A DNA stretch of 5,480 nucleotides, from positions 1-5,480 of the forward strand of contig JAOZGF010000049.1 of NCBI GenBank assembly GCA_027491845.1, in the 5' to 3' direction. Numbering within the stretch: the stretch's first letter is position 1; every line of letters begins with the position of its first letter. The notes beneath the pieces were generated by a model. That model was given only the letters and a program-made list of their open reading frames with translations. It had not been told where the DNA came from and did no database searches. The DNA comes from Thermoproteota archaeon (GTDB lineage Archaea > Korarchaeota > JAOZGF01). Position numbers and translations under genes: made by a program. Shown here piece by piece: positions 5,384-5,480 of the stretch.

Positions 5384-5480
5384 ATTGCCTCACCATGGAA
5401 TCTCAGCAAATCTTGAAGAGTGGTTTATGGAAAGTAAAGGGATTTATTGGAGAAGTTTTCAACAAACAACTTCAAACCTT
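5384..5480 (+). other. Right edge: possible 5' end of a divergent gene, unresolved
   Basis: Two plus-strand frames stay open to the edge. One starts at ATG 5395 (28 codons, beginning MESQQILKSGLWKVKG). The other starts at TTG 5385 or ATG 5427, with the second part reading MESKGIYWRSFQQ. Neither has a convincing Shine-Dalgarno site. On the minus strand one frame, also open from the edge, ends at a stop at 5427-5425 and could instead be the 3' end of a gene upstream of rhomboid. With under 100 bases I cannot choose and recognise no family. Confidence 0.25.

Noticed and set aside
1..5480. CRISPR array, insertion sequence, tRNA or defence island
   Set aside because: No regularly spaced direct repeats, transposase motifs, terminal inverted repeats, or tRNA-like segments were found on reading both strands. 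Nearly all of the window is occupied by core genes.

Overview
The window is a piece of an archaeal chromosome. It encodes a transcription factor B, an archaeal-type initiation factor aIF1, the small RNA polymerase subunit RpoP, an STT3/AglB oligosaccharyltransferase, an archaeal/eukaryotic-type (Ser-His-Asp) signal peptidase and an archaeal-type triosephosphate isomerase. Shine-Dalgarno sites of the GGTGA/GGGGTGA kind and TATA boxes also fit an archaeon. The DNA is moderately AT-rich. I cannot place the lineage from the sequence alone; an uncultured thermoproteote-like archaeon is a guess.

Layout from left to right. The C-terminal three quarters of triosephosphate isomerase runs rightward to 500. 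It converges with a leftward three-gene block read in the order rpoP (3296-3150), signal peptidase I (3136-2588), STT3/AglB (2569-539). The gaps inside the block are 13 and 18 bases, and a U-rich terminator lies past the end of STT3. Across an AT-rich divergent promoter (about 3305-3421), aIF1 runs rightward to 3730. It meets tfb tail to tail with only 5 bases between the stop codons. Tfb (4683-3736) has its own clear BRE/TATA promoter. Upstream of it, on the same strand, is a rhomboid intramembrane protease (5383-4781). The last ~95 bases hold the start of something unidentified. No gene-free stretch exceeds 300 bases.

Functionally the window mixes information processing (RpoP, TFB, aIF1) with cell-surface protein maturation (signal peptidase and oligosaccharyltransferase in one apparent operon, rhomboid protease nearby). 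The signal peptidase-STT3 pair is the most biologically suggestive arrangement, because both enzymes act on proteins as they leave the Sec channel. I see no mobile element, CRISPR array, RNA gene or defence system. The window is mostly core archaeal genes. The points of interest are a very short rpoP gene, non-ATG starts on all five leftward genes, an unusual residue in the STT3 metal-binding motif, and compact promoter and gene-end architecture.
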